28,137 bases of DNA from a virus, in the IMG/VR virus record IMGVR_UViG_3300005583_000438, positions 1 to 28,137 of that record. The stretch is one strand, 5' to 3'. Positions 7,613-14,507 of this stretch are shown piece by piece. The notes below the pieces were generated by a model. It made no database searches. It had not been told where the DNA came from and saw only the letters and a list, made by a program, of their open reading frames with translations. Numbering within the stretch: position 1 is the stretch's first letter; each line of letters starts with the position of its first letter. Position numbers and translations under genes: made by a program.

Positions 7613-8723
7613 AAAAGAAAACGACGAGCAAGAGGCGTCGATTACGACCTCATCCCAAATCAATTCTTATTTAAAGACAAATAAGGACGATCATTATAAT
7701 TTTGAAAAGGCCGAATCATACGTCGTCTCCAGCGGAAGCTTGATTCTAGACATGGAGATGGGTGGAGGACTTCGCCCTGGAATCCTTAGGTTCTCTGGCG
7801 TTTCCGAAGGAGGCAAAACTTCCGCAGCCCTTTCTTTCGCCAGGAACTTCCAGAAGACAGTTCCAAATCCTTATGTTTTTTACGTTAAGTCGGAAGGAAG
7901 ATTATCGAAAGATATCTTAGAGCGTGCTGGGATGGACTTGTCTGAGAGTAGATGGTTCGAGTATAAGTGCAATATTTATGAGTCAGTCATTTCTCTGATG
8001 AGGGAGCTCGTCAAGAATAATCCCTCCAATAAAAAGTATCTGTTTATTATCGACTCGATGGATGCTCTAGTTCCTAGAGGTGATATAGATAAGCCTTTCG
8101 AAGAAGCTAATAAAGTCGCTGGCGGGTCGTTGCTGAGTTCTGATTTCTTGAGGAAGATGGCGTTAGGCTTATCCTCTAAGAGTCATACTTGTATTCTTGT
8201 CAGCCAGGTCAGAAGCACCGTCTCAATTAATCCGTACGCCAAGACTGACCCCAAATTGACTAACGCTTCAGGAGGCAACGCCCTTCTCCATTACAGCGAT
8301 TGGATTCTCGAGTTCCAGCAGAGGCATAAGGCGGATTTGATGCTCGGCGAAGCTAAGGCTCTCAAGGCCCAGAAGGGCAAGGAAGATATTATCGGGCATT
8401 ACTGCAAAATCATCTTCAGGAAGACTGCGAACGAGAAGACTAATAAAGAAGTCCGCTATCCGATTAAGTACGGGCGTAAAAACGGGCAGAGCGTTTGGGT
8501 TGAGCATGAGATTAAAGACGTTCTTCTCATGTGGAGCCTTGTCAAGGCGAGCGGCGCTTGGATTACCGTCTCGGACGAACTCTTAAAAGAGCTTCTAGAC
8601 AATGGGATCGAGATGGGCAAGCAGCATCAAGGCGAAGACAACTTCGTGACGTATCTCGAGGAGAATCCTAAGATTACTACCTACCTTTTTGATAAGTTCA
8701 GAAAGATTTTCGATAATCAATGA
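7599..8723 (+). CDS. RecA/UvsX-like recombinase
   Basis: A 374-residue RecA-fold ATPase. Walker A is GVSEGGKT (67-74). A catalytic Glu is expected at E99 (YVKSEGRL). Walker B is LFIIDSMDAL (148-157). VSQVRS (201-206) and ASGGNALLHYSDWILEF (223-239) match the RecA loop-2 and ATP-cap region (GGNALKFYASxR in RecA). It lacks the short RecA N-terminal helix sequence and is closer in style to phage UvsX recombinases, so strand exchange during phage replication or repair is expected. The N-terminal 40 residues are charged and probably disordered. It starts inside the end of the previous gene and ends in an ATGA overlap with a nuclease gene, suggesting recombinase-nuclease co-expression. Confidence 0.9.
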   Translation: MAKPKKENDEQEASITTSSQINSYLKTNKDDHYNFEKAESYVVSSGSLILDMEMGGGLRPGILRFSGVSEGGKTSAALSFARNFQKTVPNPYVFYVKSEGRLSKDILERAGMDLSESRWFEYKCNIYESVISLMRELVKNNPSNKKYLFIIDSMDALVPRGDIDKPFEEANKVAGGSLLSSDFLRKMALGLSSKSHTCILVSQVRSTVSINPYAKTDPKLTNASGGNALLHYSDWILEFQQRHKADLMLGEAKALKAQKGKEDIIGHYCKIIFRKTANEKTNKEVRYPIKYGRKNGQSVWVEHEIKDVLLMWSLVKASGAWITVSDELLKELLDNGIEMGKQHQGEDNFVTYLEENPKITTYLFDKFRKIFDNQ

Positions 8724-9139
8724 GACTCTTTAATATACAAGGCAAGCTCGCCAAGAAGAATGTTTCAAAATACCTTATCGATTGGGAGGTTAAATCGAGA
8801 TCGATGGCCCAGTTTAACATGAAACAGTTCCTCAAGCCTTATTGGTTTGGGCATATTGTCTATGAGGAGTTCCCAGTTTATGGCTCCCTGCTTAAGATCG
8901 ATTTCTTTAATGCTACAAAGAAAATTGCTATCGAAGTTAACGGTCCGCAGCACTCTAGTTTCAATCCTTTCTTTCATAATAATTCACGGACGAATTACTT
9001 AAAGGGAATTAAAAGAGACTACCAGAAGGGTATTTGGCTGAAAAAGAATGGATTTACCCTATTAGAAGTAGATACCAGCGAAATTAAGAACCTTTCCTTA
9101 TCTTTCTTTTCAACAACTTTTGGCGTTGATATCGTGTAA
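8720..9139 (+). CDS. Small PD-(D/E)XK-type endonuclease
   Basis: A 139-residue protein. The core reads VYEEFPVYGSLLKIDFF (47-63), then IAIEVNGPQHSSF (69-81), then RDYQKGIWLKKNGFTLLEVD (99-118). Asp61, Glu72 and the NGPQH turn form the D-x(n)-ExxG/QH site of Vsr/DUF559-like PD-(D/E)XK endonucleases, and the C-terminal strand LLEVD fits the same fold. It probably cleaves recombination or replication intermediates (Holliday junction, nick or recombination-end processing). It follows the RecA-like gene with an ATGA overlap, and no ribosome site is visible. The exact specificity is unknown; a homing-type or host-DNA-degrading role is also possible. Confidence 0.68.
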   Translation: MRLFNIQGKLAKKNVSKYLIDWEVKSRSMAQFNMKQFLKPYWFGHIVYEEFPVYGSLLKIDFFNATKKIAIEVNGPQHSSFNPFFHNNSRTNYLKGIKRDYQKGIWLKKNGFTLLEVDTSEIKNLSLSFFSTTFGVDIV

Positions 9140-9145
9140 CTTCAT

Positions 9146-9427
9146 ATGCCAATGAGTAAAAAGAAACTGAAGTTTCCCAAGCAACTCCTCCGCCAAATTA
9201 ATGAATGCTCCAATGGCGGATTCATATTATTTTGCTTGAACGAAAAGGGAATGCCTGAGGTCATGAGCAATTTTGATAATTTAACGAACGCTATGGCCTT
9301 AAATTTTTATCTCACGAACTGGTCGAAGGCGATAGAGGCGTACAACATAGAGAAAACCATCCAAATGATCGACGCGGATGAAGATCCGCTTGGAGAAGGC
9401 GACGGTTCAGAAACTCCAGAAGAGTAG
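9146..9427 (+). CDS. Hypothetical acidic-tailed small protein, 93 aa
   Basis: I do not recognise this family. The protein has a Lys-rich N-terminus (MSKKKLKFPKQLL), a compact middle (NGGFILFCLNEKGMPEV, then NAMALNFYLTNW), and an acidic tail (DADEDPLGEGDG followed by SETPEE). The charge split, basic head and acidic tail, resembles small DNA-metabolism adaptors, but that is only a resemblance. The start may be at 9146 or at the second Met (9152). It lies between the nuclease and the helicase, whose promoter begins directly after this stop codon. Confidence 0.6.
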   Translation: MPMSKKKLKFPKQLLRQINECSNGGFILFCLNEKGMPEVMSNFDNLTNAMALNFYLTNWSKAIEAYNIEKTIQMIDADEDPLGEGDGSETPEE

Positions 9428-9462
9428 TTGACTTTTTCCCTTACTCGGATTATCATAGCAAT
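9428..9462 (+). promoter_or_regulatory. Leaderless promoter of the DnaB-like helicase
   Basis: TTGACT (9428-9433), a 17-base spacer containing TACTCGG (9442-9448), and TATCAT (9451-9456) form an excellent housekeeping-sigma-type promoter. The ATG follows only six bases after the -10 box, so transcription would start at or next to the start codon and leave no room for a Shine-Dalgarno sequence. The same layout recurs upstream of the genes at 14247 and 20913. Confidence 0.7.
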
Positions 9463-10944
9463 ATGATTTACTCGCTTCAAGTTGAGAGGCACGCTCTCAG
9501 TGGCTTGCTCAAATTCCCAGATTTCTTCGCAGAGGTTGACGGCTTCATAACGGAGAGTGACTTCTATAACGAAGTTCACAGCACAATCTTCTTAGTCATC
9601 AAGTCCACGCTCAGCAAAAACGAAAAGGTGGACCGAGTCATCATCGCTTCCAAAATCAAAGATTTAGGAATCTCGTTCAAGGACGACATCAACATCTACG
9701 ATTATCTGGAGACCCTTTACTTTAGTCAAATAAATCAAGACGCCGTAGTCAAGTCCTTCAAGGAGCTTGTAAAATACAGAATCCGGCGAGAGATTGCAGC
9801 CACCGGAAGCAAGATAATCGAAGAGGTAAAAAATATTGGGGACAAAAACGTAGAAGACATCATCTCCTCTTGCGACGCAATCTACAACCAGAAAGTCTCC
9901 CTCTATTCCAACGCGGATGCTCCAGAAAAGCTTACCGATGAAATGTCGGAGCTTATTGAAGAGAGGGGCAATGCTCCAGAAACAGACTCGGGTTTAATCA
10001 GCCCGTATTCCGAGTTCAACAGGATGTATGGCGGGTTTAAGCCTGGGCAAGTTTATGCAATTGCGTCTCGCCCTGGCGAAGGAAAGACGACTTGGATTAA
10101 TGACGTTTGCTTCAAGACGGCTTCTGCCGGAAAAGTGAAAGCCTTAATTCTTGATACGGAAATGCAAACGAAAGAAATCAAATTCAGAATGGCGGCGGCT
10201 CTCACGGGCGTTCCTGTTTGGTATCTAGAGACGGGTAACTGGCGCAAGAATCCAGAGATGTTTAAGAAGGTCCGTGAATGCGCCCTCTTAAAGCAGGACA
10301 AAGATTATTATCACTACCACGTTAGCAATAAGAGCATCGACGAGATTTGCTCTATTATCAAAAGGTGGTATTACAATAAGGTCGGTAGAGGCAATACGTG
10401 CATCATCGCTTACGATTACGTAAAGATGACCGGAGAGAAAATCGGACAGAATTGGGCAGAGCATCAGGCTATCGGAGAGAAGATTAGCCGACTGAAGGAG
10501 ATTTCGGTCGAGGTCAATGCGCCGATGATTACGGCCATGCAGTTGAACCGTACCGGAGAAAACAGGAACAGAGGAGCGGCCAACGTGACCGACGACTCTT
10601 CGGCGATTTCTCTCTCTGATAGATTGCAATGGTACGCCGCGTTCACCGGAATTTTTAGAAGAAAGACCCTAGACGAAATAGAGCAGGACGGCGTGGACTT
10701 CGGGACGCACAAGCTTATTCCGCTCAAGTCTCGATTCCAAGGCAGAGACGCGATGGGTCATCAAGACTACATGAGCAGAGTTTTCCCTGATGGGTCTGAG
10801 AAGTATGTAATGAATTATCTGAACTTCGAGGTTAACAACTTTAACATCACGGAGAGGGGCTCTTTGAGGCACGTCTGCGAGAGGGCCAAAGAGACGTACA
10901 AGCTTAACGACGGCAGCAAGAATGACAGCAATGCAGATCTCTAA
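9463..10944 (+). CDS. dnaB: DnaB-type replicative DNA helicase
   Basis: A 493-residue protein with the two-domain DnaB layout. The N-terminal domain (about 1-110) begins QVERHALSGLL, like the DnaB 'xExxVLGxxL' start. The RecA-like motor domain has Walker A ASRPGEGKTT (201-210), catalytic DTE (231-233), Walker B CIIAYDYVKM (313-322), the sensor Gln in MITAMQLNR (355-363), and a C-terminal RGAANVTDDSSAISLSDRLQ segment in the DnaB arginine-finger region. It unwinds the phage replication fork as a hexamer and would pair with the primase encoded next. Its 3' end overlaps the primase start by 23 bases. Its own start is set by a promoter that seems to give a leaderless mRNA. Confidence 0.93.
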   Translation: MIYSLQVERHALSGLLKFPDFFAEVDGFITESDFYNEVHSTIFLVIKSTLSKNEKVDRVIIASKIKDLGISFKDDINIYDYLETLYFSQINQDAVVKSFKELVKYRIRREIAATGSKIIEEVKNIGDKNVEDIISSCDAIYNQKVSLYSNADAPEKLTDEMSELIEERGNAPETDSGLISPYSEFNRMYGGFKPGQVYAIASRPGEGKTTWINDVCFKTASAGKVKALILDTEMQTKEIKFRMAAALTGVPVWYLETGNWRKNPEMFKKVRECALLKQDKDYYHYHVSNKSIDEICSIIKRWYYNKVGRGNTCIIAYDYVKMTGEKIGQNWAEHQAIGEKISRLKEISVEVNAPMITAMQLNRTGENRNRGAANVTDDSSAISLSDRLQWYAAFTGIFRRKTLDEIEQDGVDFGTHKLIPLKSRFQGRDAMGHQDYMSRVFPDGSEKYVMNYLNFEVNNFNITERGSLRHVCERAKETYKLNDGSKNDSNADL

Positions 10945-11854
10945 CAACTACAAAGAAATCCTGATTGATTTAGGATACACAAACATAATCGAGAACGCAA
11001 AAGAGTATCGAACCAGGCCGATATACAGAGATTCAGATAACAGCACTGTTTTAAGCGTCAAGAAGGATTCCGGCCACTTCATTGACTTTGCTCGGAACAT
11101 AAGCGGCTCATTCGAGGAGCTAGTCAAGCTCTCCTTGAACCTGACCTCCGTTGACGCAGCGAAGACTTGGATATCTGGCAAGTACGAGAATTTTAACACC
11201 TTAAAGACTCAAACTAGGCCAGAGATTAAAACCGCGAAGACCTTCGATAAGGAGAATTTGCTTAAACTTGTGCAAGACCATTCCTACTGGATTAACCGTG
11301 GGGTGACGGAGGAAACCCTCAGGACTTTCAAGGGCGGCGTTATCACCAGCGGGAAGATGAAGGACAGATATGTGTTTCCGATTTTCGACCATAAAGATAA
11401 TTTCGTTGGGGCGTCCGGAAGAGACTTGCTGAAGTACGATAATAATCAACGGCCGAAGTGGAAGCACGTCGGCGATAAATCTGAATGGAAATATCCTTGC
11501 TCCGTGAATCATTTGATCATAAAGGAGTCCAATTCGGTAATCGTTGTAGAGAGCATCGGTGATATGCTTGCCCTTTGGGAGTGCGGAGTTAAAAACGTAG
11601 TCGTTTCTTTTGGTCTGGATATTAGCGTCTCTCTGATCAATATGTTCTTGAAGTTGGATTTAGAGAGAATCTATCTATCCTTTAACAATGATTCTGATAA
11701 TAATTCGGCAGGAAACATGGCGGCTGAGAAGGGTAAGAGTAAGCTCTTAAGATACTTCGACCCGCACCAAGTCGTAATCGCGTTCCCTACTCGTAAAGAT
11801 TTTGGCGAGATGTCCAGAGAAGAAATTTATCAATGGAAAACAAACCTAAAGTAA
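10922..11854 (+). CDS. DnaG-like TOPRIM primase lacking zinc ligands
   Basis: A 310-residue protein (307 if the Met codon at 10931 is used). A TOPRIM core is clear: VIVVESIGDMLALWECGV (206-223) matches the EGxxD motif region with Glu210 and Asp214, and SFNNDSDNNSAGN (253-265) matches DxDxAG with spacing changes. Upstream, YVFPIFDHKDNFVGASGRDL resembles the DnaG 'xFPIxDxxGxVxGFxGR' segment. The N-terminal 30-70 region aligns in pattern with the CHC2 zinc-binding domain (RTRPIYRDSDNSTVLSVKKD, then FIDFA) but carries none of the Cys/His ligands. It would synthesise primers with the DnaB-like helicase encoded just upstream. It overlaps helicase and downstream nuclease genes on both sides. Confidence 0.85.
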   Translation: MTAMQISNNYKEILIDLGYTNIIENAKEYRTRPIYRDSDNSTVLSVKKDSGHFIDFARNISGSFEELVKLSLNLTSVDAAKTWISGKYENFNTLKTQTRPEIKTAKTFDKENLLKLVQDHSYWINRGVTEETLRTFKGGVITSGKMKDRYVFPIFDHKDNFVGASGRDLLKYDNNQRPKWKHVGDKSEWKYPCSVNHLIIKESNSVIVVESIGDMLALWECGVKNVVVSFGLDISVSLINMFLKLDLERIYLSFNNDSDNNSAGNMAAEKGKSKLLRYFDPHQVVIAFPTRKDFGEMSREEIYQWKTNLK

Positions 11855-12798
11855 AAAAATACTTATCCGCATCTAGGGTCAAGCTTTTAGAGACTTGCTC
11901 TTGGCAGTATTGGACTAAATATCATCTCCTCATTCCAGAAAAGAATAACGCGGGAGCGTTGAGAGGAACGTGTTGCCATTTGATTTTCGAACTCTTGCTT
12001 AAGGAGCGTCACAAGCATCACTTCGCCAAGTTAATAAACGAGGGTCATCTTAGAGGCAGCCCATCCATTGATAAACTCGTAGTGAAGACCCTCTCTAAAA
12101 GCGGAATCCTTAACGACGAAAACTACGAGATGGTCGACCAGATGATTCTCGTGGGTTTGCAAAACGATTTCTTCGGCGGAGAGGGCGCGAAAATCGACTG
12201 TCCGGAACAAGAGTTTGATATTGTTAACGAAAAGCCCGCTTACAGAATTAAGGGATTTATGGATAAACCCATTCAGTATCCAGGATCGAAGATGATTAAG
12301 GTCGTGGATTATAAATCCAGCAAAGCTAAATTTAAGGGTGACGATTTAGACGCTAACGTACAGGGGATGATGTACTCTCTCGCGTCGAGAAAGCTTTGGC
12401 CGAAGCAAAAGAAATATCTCGTTGACTTTCTATTTCTGAGATTCCCCAAGCAGCCCGTCCAATCCTTAGAGTTTTCGAAGGAGCAGCTTGCGGGATTTGA
12501 GCTTTATCTAGAACACGTCAACAAGATAGTCGATAACTTCAGCGAGGAAACAGGCAAGACTAATTACGCCGCAGACAAAGCTAAAAACAAATGGCTTTGC
12601 CAAGCTGGTAAAACTTGGGTCTGTCCAGTAAAGAATCCATTCTCTTACTACGGTCTTCACGATGAGAAGGGGGCTTTAATCAAGACTTCTCTCGAAAATG
12701 ACTTCTCTCCAAAAGAGAGGGAAACAGTGAAGACTCTTAAATACGCTGGATGTCCCAGATACCACAACCCCTCCGAAGACAATTCGTTTGACTTCTAA
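11833..12798 (+). CDS. Cas4/RecB-family PD-(D/E)XK nuclease with likely Fe-S cluster
   Basis: A 321-residue nuclease. The active-site elements of the RecB/Cas4 family are all visible: His49 in CCHLIFE (47-53), Asp144 in KGFMDKP, Asp159 and Lys161 in VVDYKSS (157-163), and Gln177/Tyr181 in VQGMMYSLA. One N-terminal cysteine (Cys22, LETCSWQYW) and three C-terminal ones (Cys256, Cys264, Cys307) sit where Cas4 and AddB bind a 4Fe-4S cluster. It probably trims DNA ends for recombination or degrades DNA. It overlaps the primase by 22 bases, so it belongs to the replication operon and not to a CRISPR locus; no repeats or other cas genes are present. Confidence 0.88.
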   Translation: MENKPKVKKYLSASRVKLLETCSWQYWTKYHLLIPEKNNAGALRGTCCHLIFELLLKERHKHHFAKLINEGHLRGSPSIDKLVVKTLSKSGILNDENYEMVDQMILVGLQNDFFGGEGAKIDCPEQEFDIVNEKPAYRIKGFMDKPIQYPGSKMIKVVDYKSSKAKFKGDDLDANVQGMMYSLASRKLWPKQKKYLVDFLFLRFPKQPVQSLEFSKEQLAGFELYLEHVNKIVDNFSEETGKTNYAADKAKNKWLCQAGKTWVCPVKNPFSYYGLHDEKGALIKTSLENDFSPKERETVKTLKYAGCPRYHNPSEDNSFDF

Positions 12799-12820
12799 AG
12801 GAATTGGGTTAAATTCAGGC
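12788..12820 (+). promoter_or_regulatory. Probable leaderless promoter of the PHP-domain gene
   Basis: TTGACT (12788-12793) overlaps the end of the nuclease gene. GAATTGG (12801-12807) takes the place of the TACTYGG seen at other sites, two bases lie between, and TAAATT (12810-12815) is followed by five bases and the ATG at 12821. The spacer is one base shorter than the best sites. An AAAGGAA just upstream (12797-12803) could alternatively serve as a ribosome site if transcription starts earlier. Confidence 0.45.
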
Positions 12821-13576
12821 ATGATAACGCCTCTTTTTAAGTCTCACTATTCAATAGGCAAAAGCATTCTCACCTTGGAGAAGAAGGGGTCTTCAGCAAT
12901 TAATGGCCCATCTTCTATCATTGACATCTGCCTCCAGAACAAGCTCGATAACTTTTGCCTAGTAGAGGATTCGATGGGTGGCTTTTTGGAGGCTTACCTT
13001 AATGCGAAAGAAGTGGGTATCTCGTTGAGGTTTGGGCTTCGATTGACCGTCTGTGCTGACTCTTCAATTAAAGATGAGGAGTCTTTGTCAAAGCAGGCCA
13101 AGTATATAATCTTCGCAAACAATAGAAGCGGATACCAAAAGCTCATTAAGATTTACGGCTTCGCAGCCAAGGACGGATTCTATTACGAGCCCAGGACTGA
13201 CTTCAATATGCTGAAAGAGCATTGGTCAGACGAAGACTTGACCCTCGCAATCCCCTTCTATGATTCGTTCCTGCATAAGAATTCTCTGCGCGGTTCACTG
13301 TGCTTCCCTGATTTTAGTTATTGCCAACCAGTGTTTTTCATTGAGGATAACAATCTTCCGTTCGATGGTATTTTGGAGAAGTTAGTTGAAGATTACGTTA
13401 AAGATAAATACGAAATCGTCAAGGCTAAAAGCGTGTTCTATAATAATCGGGCGGACTTTAAATCGTTCTTGACCTTTAAGTGCATTAATAACAGGACCAC
13501 GTTGAGTAAGCCAGAGCTGGAGCATATGTCGAGTGACGAGTTCTGCATGGAAAGCTGGAAGGGACAACGGGATTAA
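12821..13576 (+). CDS. DNA polymerase III alpha, separate PHP-domain subunit
   Basis: A 251-residue protein corresponding to the N-terminal PHP domain of DnaE. The order of conserved blocks fits: PLFKSHYSIGKS (4-15), where DnaE has LHVHSDYS; FCLVEDSMGGFLEAY (45-59); AKEVGISLRFGLRLTV (62-77); AKYIIFANNRSGYQKLIKI (93-111); GFYYEPR (119-125); and a C-terminal SVFYNNRADFKSFLTFKCIN. The HxH metal motif is incomplete, so it is probably structural, not a proofreading phosphatase or nuclease. The stop codon falls exactly where DnaE would continue into the polymerase core, which is encoded separately at 14504. I chose the ATG at 12821 over the upstream TTG, which is better explained as a -35 box. Confidence 0.8.
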   Translation: MITPLFKSHYSIGKSILTLEKKGSSAINGPSSIIDICLQNKLDNFCLVEDSMGGFLEAYLNAKEVGISLRFGLRLTVCADSSIKDEESLSKQAKYIIFANNRSGYQKLIKIYGFAAKDGFYYEPRTDFNMLKEHWSDEDLTLAIPFYDSFLHKNSLRGSLCFPDFSYCQPVFFIEDNNLPFDGILEKLVEDYVKDKYEIVKAKSVFYNNRADFKSFLTFKCINNRTTLSKPELEHMSSDEFCMESWKGQRD

Positions 13577-13577
13577 T

Positions 13578-14216
13578 ATGGACGAGCATCTTTTAAGATT
13601 CAATAAGGATAAGACTTTTGTTTTCTTCGACGCGGAGACTTTCAATCTGTGCCTTAATTTTTGTCATAATCTTCCTTGGCAGATTGGCATGATAAAGCTG
13701 ATTGGAGATAGAAGGGTTGATGATAAGAACTTCTTTCTCAAATGGAAAACTGATTTAAAAATCAGCGACGAAGCGGCCAGGATTACCAGATACGACCACA
13801 AGAAAGTCGAGAGGCTCGGCCTTACTCCGGAGGAGATTTTCCCCACCGTGTCTGAGTGGCTTGACAACGCGGACTACATCGTGGGTCATAACGTCATCGC
13901 CTTCGACCTTTACTTGATTAAAGAGTATTATAAGTATATGGGCAAGCCGTCGAAACACCTTTACCATAAGTTTATCGATACCAACGCGATAGCCAGAGGC
14001 ATCAAGATGGGCTTCCCGTTTAAGAATGGAGAGAGCCTTCAAGAGTATCAGTACAGAGCTTACCACACGAGAAAGAAGGGTATTAAATCAAATCTGACCT
14101 TTCTGGGTAAGGAAATGTCAATAGACCACGACTACGAGAATCTCCATGATGCGCTGGTTGACCTTGAACTTAATCTTAAAGTCTGGAATAAATTAAAATT
14201 CCAAATTGAGGTTTGA
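13578..14216 (+). CDS. DEDDh 3'-5' exonuclease (DnaQ-like proofreader)
   Basis: A 212-residue DnaQ-fold exonuclease. Motif Exo I is FVFFDAETF (14-22; Asp18, Glu20), Exo II is IVGHNVIAFDLY (101-112; Asp110), and Exo III is NLHDALVDLELN (188-199; His190, Asp195), giving a complete DEDDh active site. It probably proofreads for the phage polymerase III alpha encoded around it, like epsilon in bacteria or the built-in exonuclease of PolC. The start at 13578 directly follows the PHP stop (TAATATG); an in-frame Met at 13533 would overlap the PHP gene and add 15 residues without visible domain value. Confidence 0.88.
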   Translation: MDEHLLRFNKDKTFVFFDAETFNLCLNFCHNLPWQIGMIKLIGDRRVDDKNFFLKWKTDLKISDEAARITRYDHKKVERLGLTPEEIFPTVSEWLDNADYIVGHNVIAFDLYLIKEYYKYMGKPSKHLYHKFIDTNAIARGIKMGFPFKNGESLQEYQYRAYHTRKKGIKSNLTFLGKEMSIDHDYENLHDALVDLELNLKVWNKLKFQIEV

Positions 14217-14246
14217 TTTCCTATCTACTTGAGTTATATTTGAATT
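14213..14246 (+). promoter_or_regulatory. Leaderless promoter of the 14247 gene and polymerase core
   Basis: TTGATT (14213-14218), TACTTGA (14226-14232), two bases, TATATT (14235-14240), six bases, ATG at 14247. The middle motif, the -10 box and the spacing to the ATG match the sites at 9428 and 20878 exactly in position; only the -35 is one base closer. It lies in a gap of 30 bases and would drive the Lys-rich small protein and the polymerase. Confidence 0.6.
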
Positions 14247-14507
14247 ATGGCTTCGCTTGATTTTGTTATCGACCTGCTTGAGAAGATTGAGTCTCAGGGT
14301 ATCGACTATATGCTCGTAACCGCTCAAAAGGGAAAGGGTCAATTCTCATGCGATATGTTCTACAATTTTGCAGGGGACAGCTCGGCGGATTGTGCCGTCG
14401 TCGCGGCTAAGAAAATCATCTCTGATATCGAAGCCAAATACGGCCTCAATGACGAAGCCCCCAAGAAAACGAAAAAACCAAAAAAGAAAAAGGGCGGTCA
14501 AAAGTGA
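14247..14507 (+). CDS. Hypothetical small protein with Lys-rich tail, 86 aa
   Basis: I do not recognise this family. About 65 residues form a plausible small alpha/beta domain (LDFVIDLLEKIESQGIDYML, then CAVVAAKKIISDIEAKYGL), followed by a tail of almost only Lys and Pro, in which 11 of the last 17 residues are Lys. The tail could bind DNA or dock on the polymerase. It lies between the proofreading exonuclease and the polymerase core, and its stop overlaps the polymerase GTG start (GTGA), so it is made together with the polymerase. A processivity or clamp-like adaptor is possible by position only. Confidence 0.65.
   Translation: MASLDFVIDLLEKIESQGIDYMLVTAQKGKGQFSCDMFYNFAGDSSADCAVVAAKKIISDIEAKYGLNDEAPKKTKKPKKKKGGQK

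Noticed and set aside
10053-10947. Several minus-strand open frames opposite the helicase
   Set aside because: They overlap a strongly conserved helicase frame, have no start context or family resemblance, and show the Arg/Leu-rich composition of antisense shadows.
11833-12798. CRISPR-associated context for the Cas4-like protein
   Set aside because: No repeat-spacer array and no other cas gene is visible; the neighbours are replication genes.
12788-12820. TTG as start codon of the PHP gene
   Set aside because: The TTG is in frame but matches the -35 box of the recurrent promoter, the added 11 residues have no PHP counterpart, and the ATG at 12821 has the same promoter-to-start geometry as the other genes.
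13533-13577. Upstream Met for the DEDDh exonuclease
   Set aside because: It would overlap the PHP gene by 44 bases and add residues with no match; the TAATATG junction at 13574-13580 is the more natural start.
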